Positions 47,801 to 51,267 of a stretch of DNA of 51,267 nucleotides are shown piece after piece. Made by a program: the position numbers and the translations under genes. Source of the stretch: a virus; the IMG/VR virus record IMGVR_UViG_3300043436_005154, positions 1 to 51,267 of that record; one strand, written 5' to 3'. The notes beneath the pieces were generated by a model. The model saw only the letters and a list, made by a program, of their open reading frames with translations, was not told where the DNA came from and did no database searches. Positions within the stretch are counted from its first letter, which is position 1. Each line of letters begins with the position of its first letter.

Positions 47801-49763
47801 ATATAGAACTCCTGTTAATCAAACAGTATTTGGTGGAGACATATATATAAACCCATTCTCTGAAAAGAATACTATGTTCTTTTTTAACACATGGTTAATG
47901 GGTGAATTAGAAGGTCCAGGTTCAGATATAGATTATACAAAATATGCCAATGTTCCTTGGCCTAGATACTGGGCTAATACAACAAATCTTAATGGACAAA
48001 TATGGAGATTTGCTTCAGCATATAGAAGGTTAGATGATTTAATTACAGGTAACTGGTATGTAGCACAAGGATATTTTTATTTGTTTAATTCAGGTATAAG
48101 ACTATTCTTTTGTGAATCAGAAGTAAATACAGCTTATAGAGATTGGGAGTTAGAAGTATCTAAGCGTCATTATGATCTTTATAGATTTACAGACTATAAT
48201 GGAATGTTTAGAAGTGATGTGATAAAAAATGGTAACTTTTATAAGTATGATTATTCATTAAGTATTTCTAAATTATTTAATAGTAATATATCCTGGGGTA
48301 ATATTTTACCACGAGATTATGATCCATTAGTTGCCGCGAATTGTTATAAGTATAGTCCTAATAGAGTAATATATTCATTACCTCAACAAGATGATAGTAA
48401 AAGAGATAATTGGAGAGCTTATTTAGTAAATAACTATAAAGAATTCATAGCGCGTGTAACTTCAATCAAACCTATTAATAAGACAGGTGCGTTGTTTATG
48501 ATGGAAACAGAAAGTCCATTATCATTTATGGGTGTTGAAGAATTACAGCTTGATGGATCAAACGCAAAGATTACTGTAGGAGATGGTAAGCTTTTTGAAA
48601 CAGGTCAAAATCAATTACAATCTATTGTAAATACAGACGGACCTTTTGAATATGGATCTAACCAAAGCAGATATGCTTCTGTTAATACAACCAAAGGTGT
48701 ATTTTGGGTGAGTCAAAATCAAGGTAAGGTTTTTCAATATACAGGTAGAATTAAAGAAATATCTGCTTCAGGTATGCGCTGGTGGTTTTCTAAATACCTA
48801 CCTTCACAATTGTTGTTACAGTTTCCAGATTATCCTCTATATGATAACATAGTGAGAGGTGTTGGTGTAACAATGGTGTATGATAATGTAACAGAAGTTT
48901 TATATGTTTGCAAAAGAGATTTTAAACCAAAAATAGCTTTAACCTATAAGCATCCTGATACAGATCAACCATACGATTTAGAGGGTAATTTTTATTTGAA
49001 TGCCAGCACACCAATTCAACTTACAGATACTACGTATTTTGATAATGCTAGTTGGACTGCTAGTTTTGATACAAAAGCTGAAGCTTGGATAAGTTTTCAC
49101 GATTGGATACCTACCTTTGTAATACCAACAAAGAATCATTTTTTAACTGCAAAGAATAATTCTCTTTGGTACCATAACACTACATGTAATAGCTATTGTA
49201 ATTTTTATGGTGTTTCTTATCCTTTTGAAGTTGAATTTATTTCATCTACTGGACAAGAAGTTAATACAGTGAGAAGTGTTGAATATTTATTAGAAGCTTA
49301 TAAGCATCACAATGATTGTAAAGATAAGTTTCATGTATTAGATGAGAACTTTGATCAAGCAATTGTATATAACTCAGAGCAAGTATCAGGGTTATTGCAA
49401 CTTGTTTTAAAAAGAAAGAATGATCCTTTAGCTATGCTTACTTATCCAAGGATTAATACGTCACCTGATTCCATATCTATACAGTATTCTAAAGAAGAAA
49501 ATAAATATAGATTTAATCAATTCTGGGATATAACAAATAATCGTGGGGAGTATAGTCCTGTAAATATTCCAATGTTTACAACATCAACTAATGGTTATAT
49601 ATATACAATAAACCCAAGTTATATTAATTATAATAAATCACCAACAGAACATAAAAAGTTTAGACATCATGTGAATAGAGTGTTTTTGAGGAAATTTAAT
49701 AGTGGAGATGTTAAGTATATTTTAAAACTTACAAATCAGAAACTTTTGAAATCGCCTAGATAA
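44808..49763 (+). CDS. Muzzle-like (tail 'stabilization') protein
   Basis: A 1651-residue protein. After a basic, acidic and Ser-rich lead (KSKRKKRKTDDDDESVDSSS) comes NTFNKGMLKDYNELFV, then HARNAVNNSHDGQVGVIGNE. This matches the opening of the large protein that follows the ring genes in crAss-like phages, called stabilization or muzzle protein, which forms the distal tail tube. The rest is beta-rich with many aromatic residues, and a Gly/Thr-rich stretch (residues 760-810; TGTFAGLAGAGTWTG) that may be flexible. It probably closes the tail and contacts the host. The next gene overlaps its stop. Confidence 0.8.
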   Translation: MAKSKRKKRKTDDDDESVDSSSSTSDITTNTFNKGMLKDYNELFVGDGLYTHARNAVNNSHDGQVGVIGNEPSNIKCVDLPYTLIGATHLRADEWVLFTTNNTNSEIGKFTESLCKYERIVNDDCLNFKTTHLITAANRVRYDCGTVVYWDDGLNPTRTINIDDVPWKYTDTFPNGCRVRTFTTSPTSLNDGKKVLDCEAIRIAPLLTHPCIRISKGKMAGTLPNGSYQACIAYTVNQVKFTDYIGLTHVQGLFEQQNVSSSLQVDITNIDKDFDEFELVIVANINQQTVAKRIGYYSTSQGTIYVDRWDPEFVTVSISQIVLRSEPIEKTDALYNVGDYILRTGVYSKFKFNYQPLANQIRSKWVAIEYPADYYFKGNNNTGYMRDEQYAFFIRFVYNTGEFSDSYHIPGRAPLPNDTQNVSCFEGLCPRWRVENTAIVTSTATQPPRPDGGVEIARGDMAYWESTETYPADKPNIWNSFPGTTSPLNLCGQPIRHHKMPDETRDPKLNIHNTNGSKIVLLGVEFENISWPLDENGQPIQSIVGYQILRGSREGNKTILAKGLLNNMREYPIPGNSNVRGLFQNYPYNDLRPDPYLTTVFEDADVYVNFAGTITGANQSLGRVRTANTPFLTGYKKDIFSFHSPDVSFSNPFLALYDLKIYTENYGKAYGEFKIPYKHPKFKFISDFLNGIINFLASFVAVSQFIQLTSGKHGPDIDWNFVSDSDVNINQNIFLKKRPDIDYGHQKELEIKGDAVGGGSMTGTFAGLAGAGTWTGQPINGGAINTPKTGEGFWNTDGVDSASTAATTTIARNTTNQTINVLNGVLYAILLVYQQVTLQEQFYKLILGLIPYRQYGCQYNSYGFYDQIKANSIPGNQRRKINSAFYVGNGIQQFNSQYQINNLFRSRYVVLDVTNGSTTADIADPTVLDNSRVIKSNINGAGSIGLEKQFQTNISSWYGALKYALPSQYGQLETIKQMPASNCIFNLDITQNNATTIKYRTPVNQTVFGGDIYINPFSEKNTMFFFNTWLMGELEGPGSDIDYTKYANVPWPRYWANTTNLNGQIWRFASAYRRLDDLITGNWYVAQGYFYLFNSGIRLFFCESEVNTAYRDWELEVSKRHYDLYRFTDYNGMFRSDVIKNGNFYKYDYSLSISKLFNSNISWGNILPRDYDPLVAANCYKYSPNRVIYSLPQQDDSKRDNWRAYLVNNYKEFIARVTSIKPINKTGALFMMETESPLSFMGVEELQLDGSNAKITVGDGKLFETGQNQLQSIVNTDGPFEYGSNQSRYASVNTTKGVFWVSQNQGKVFQYTGRIKEISASGMRWWFSKYLPSQLLLQFPDYPLYDNIVRGVGVTMVYDNVTEVLYVCKRDFKPKIALTYKHPDTDQPYDLEGNFYLNASTPIQLTDTTYFDNASWTASFDTKAEAWISFHDWIPTFVIPTKNHFLTAKNNSLWYHNTTCNSYCNFYGVSYPFEVEFISSTGQEVNTVRSVEYLLEAYKHHNDCKDKFHVLDENFDQAIVYNSEQVSGLLQLVLKRKNDPLAMLTYPRINTSPDSISIQYSKEENKYRFNQFWDITNNRGEYSPVNIPMFTTSTNGYIYTINPSYINYNKSPTEHKKFRHHVNRVFLRKFNSGDVKYILKLTNQKLLKSPR

Positions 49764-51267
49764 TGAAAAAAAGAGATACTATATTATCAGAATATTATAA
49801 TCAAAAGCTGTCAAAACAAAAAACAGTTGAAAGAAGTTTATTACCAAACTTAGAATTTGGTGGTAATAATGAGTATGCTTTTCGTAAAAGAAAATTTGAA
49901 AAAACTGAACCAGAAGTTCGTATAGATCCTAAACTTAAATTTTTTAATGGTGGTTTTTTAATGCCTGCTGAAAAAGGTGGTGAATCATTTGCAGGTGTGT
50001 ATGGTAAGAGAAATTATAATCAAGATGTATTAAGTAATTTTAAACCAGGGGGTTTTGCAACTACAAATACAACAACAATTCCTCAAAACAGTAATGCTAC
50101 TACTTTTGAAAACATACCAGGTATAGGTAGAGTTGGCATATTACCAGAAGTAAATGTTTCAGGACCAAAACGACAAGATAGAAATATATTTAGTTATATA
50201 AACCCATGGAACTGGGGCGTAGATGATTATTCTAAATACACTTTTTCTGGAGCTTATGAAAGAGCAAAAAAAGCAGGTGAAAAAGAATTTATGTGGGGTA
50301 ATAAAAGATTTACAACTGACTATGGAGGAACTGATGCTCAAGAAATGGATCAGTATGGTATAACGTCTGCTCAAAGAACTTACAACCCAAGTCAACTTCG
50401 ACTTAACTTAGGTAATTTAAATACTAGTGAAGGATATGGTACACCATTTAAAGATATTGTCAAAACCGCTGTAACTGGTAAAGAAATTGTTTCTGAAGAT
50501 ACTCCAAAATTTTTTCACGGTGGTAAAGATATTGAACAAGATGCATTTAGACTTTATTTAGGTTTACCACAAAATAATAAATCATTTACACCATCTAAAT
50601 ATAAAAAAGGTGCTTTTGACATTATCAATTATGATCAAGAATTTCCTGAAATAATAAGTGAAGAAGACTTTAATAATACTATAGCTAAAAGAGGACGACC
50701 TGAAAAAGAAAATAAATATGGTAAACATATTGAAGGACAGGGTAATGTTTTTAAACCTTGGGGTGATATGGTTATGGGTAAACATACTGTAACACAAGGT
50801 AGTGATGATCAAGGTCGATATGTTCAATATTATGACAAATGGGATTTAGACTCTTATAAAATAAATAGAGATAAAATATTAAAGAAAACTAATTTAGATA
50901 AAATAAGACTTGGGGAGTATGCTAAAAAATATATTCCAAGTAATATTCCACTTGGTGACTTACCAGATAAGTTTAATAAGCCTTTTGAAATAAGCGGAAG
51001 AGTTTACTACCAACCACTGCCTGGTACAAATATGTTGGTAAGAAAAGATGCTATGTCAAGGTATAAAAAAGATGGTGGGGATATTTCATTACCAAATGTA
51101 TATCCAAATCAAATGGTTCCTAAGATGGCTAATGGTGGTCAACCACAAAAGTTTGATTTAGGTGGTTTTAGATTGACAACAACCACAACATTACCGCCTG
51201 ATATGACGACTGGTCGAATAACTAATAAAGCAGGTGCAGTTGGGATGCAAAGATTTACTGTTGGTGA
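49763..51267 (+). CDS. Large virion (cargo-like) protein, cut by window edge
   Basis: An ATG overlapping the previous stop (TAATG) opens a frame still open at the window end, at least 501 codons. It starts MKKRDTILSEYYNQKLSKQK. GG patches recur: FFNGGFLMPAEKGG, FFHGGKDIEQDAF, KKDGGDISLP, MANGGQPQKFDLGGF. A segment VTQGSDDQGRYVQYYDKWDL resembles virion proteins of aquatic phages. In crAss-like phages the gene after the muzzle encodes a large cargo protein carried in the head, so that role is likely. The GG patches match those of the small proteins at 16315-17661. C-terminus unseen. Confidence 0.7.
   Translation, partial: MKKRDTILSEYYNQKLSKQKTVERSLLPNLEFGGNNEYAFRKRKFEKTEPEVRIDPKLKFFNGGFLMPAEKGGESFAGVYGKRNYNQDVLSNFKPGGFATTNTTTIPQNSNATTFENIPGIGRVGILPEVNVSGPKRQDRNIFSYINPWNWGVDDYSKYTFSGAYERAKKAGEKEFMWGNKRFTTDYGGTDAQEMDQYGITSAQRTYNPSQLRLNLGNLNTSEGYGTPFKDIVKTAVTGKEIVSEDTPKFFHGGKDIEQDAFRLYLGLPQNNKSFTPSKYKKGAFDIINYDQEFPEIISEEDFNNTIAKRGRPEKENKYGKHIEGQGNVFKPWGDMVMGKHTVTQGSDDQGRYVQYYDKWDLDSYKINRDKILKKTNLDKIRLGEYAKKYIPSNIPLGDLPDKFNKPFEISGRVYYQPLPGTNMLVRKDAMSRYKKDGGDISLPNVYPNQMVPKMANGGQPQKFDLGGFRLTTTTTLPPDMTTGRITNKAGAVGMQRFTVG

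Overview
The window reads as the late (virion) half of a tailed double-stranded DNA phage that infects a member of the Bacteroidota, most like the crAss-like podoviruses (Crassvirales) or a close relative. Support: a large terminase with a degenerate Walker A, a portal, a scaffold-like protein, an HK97-type capsid candidate, an HU/IHF-like protein beside a small zinc protein and a PD-(D/E)XK nuclease, and a 1651-residue protein that opens like the crAss-like 'stabilization' or muzzle protein and follows two ring-like genes. Host clues are TAnnTTTG promoter boxes, almost no Shine-Dalgarno sites, a FISUMP domain, and a low-GC genome. TAG, TGA and TAA all end genes, so there is no sign of stop recoding. 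Family assignments come from reading motifs, not from searches.

Layout. 1-460: the leftward (replication-side) block ends, with a partial gene, a 17-bp triple repeat, a terminator and an OB-fold ssDNA-binding protein candidate. 458-664: divergent control region. 665-5485: tightly overlapping rightward small genes (acetyltransferase, winged helix, HU/IHF, zinc protein, nuclease, possible small terminase). 5489-5800: RNA block with an initiator-like tRNA-Met(CAU), a GC-rich structured spacer, and a strange long-armed tRNA-like gene with a GUC anticodon. 5815-14098: packaging and capsid genes. 14175-18051: a ladder of tiny Lys- and GG-rich proteins, with one lipoprotein inside it. 18052-20499: a connector-like gene, a Dps-like protein and an abundant-looking structural protein. 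20622-37196: a roughly 16.5-kb cassette of cysteine-rich, modular, Thr/Ser-linker fibre proteins. 37245-40877: three glycosyltransferase-like genes (one GT6/ABO-like) and an FkbM-type methyltransferase. 40995-51267: metallophosphoesterase, ring-like proteins, zincin-like protein, muzzle-like protein, and the start of a large cargo-like virion protein cut by the window edge.

How it may work together. Terminase, portal, scaffold and capsid build and fill the head. The ring-like and muzzle-like proteins form the short tail. The fibre cassette supplies beads-on-a-string adhesins that share two kinds of N-terminal docking module and about twenty poly-Thr/Ser linkers. The adjacent sugar-transfer cassette could decorate those linkers, giving a mucin-like glycosylated virion, or could remodel host surface glycans. 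That pairing, the GT6 enzyme with a DxD motif, and the odd tRNA block are the most unusual parts. No lysis gene, integrase, CRISPR array or insertion sequence was recognised.
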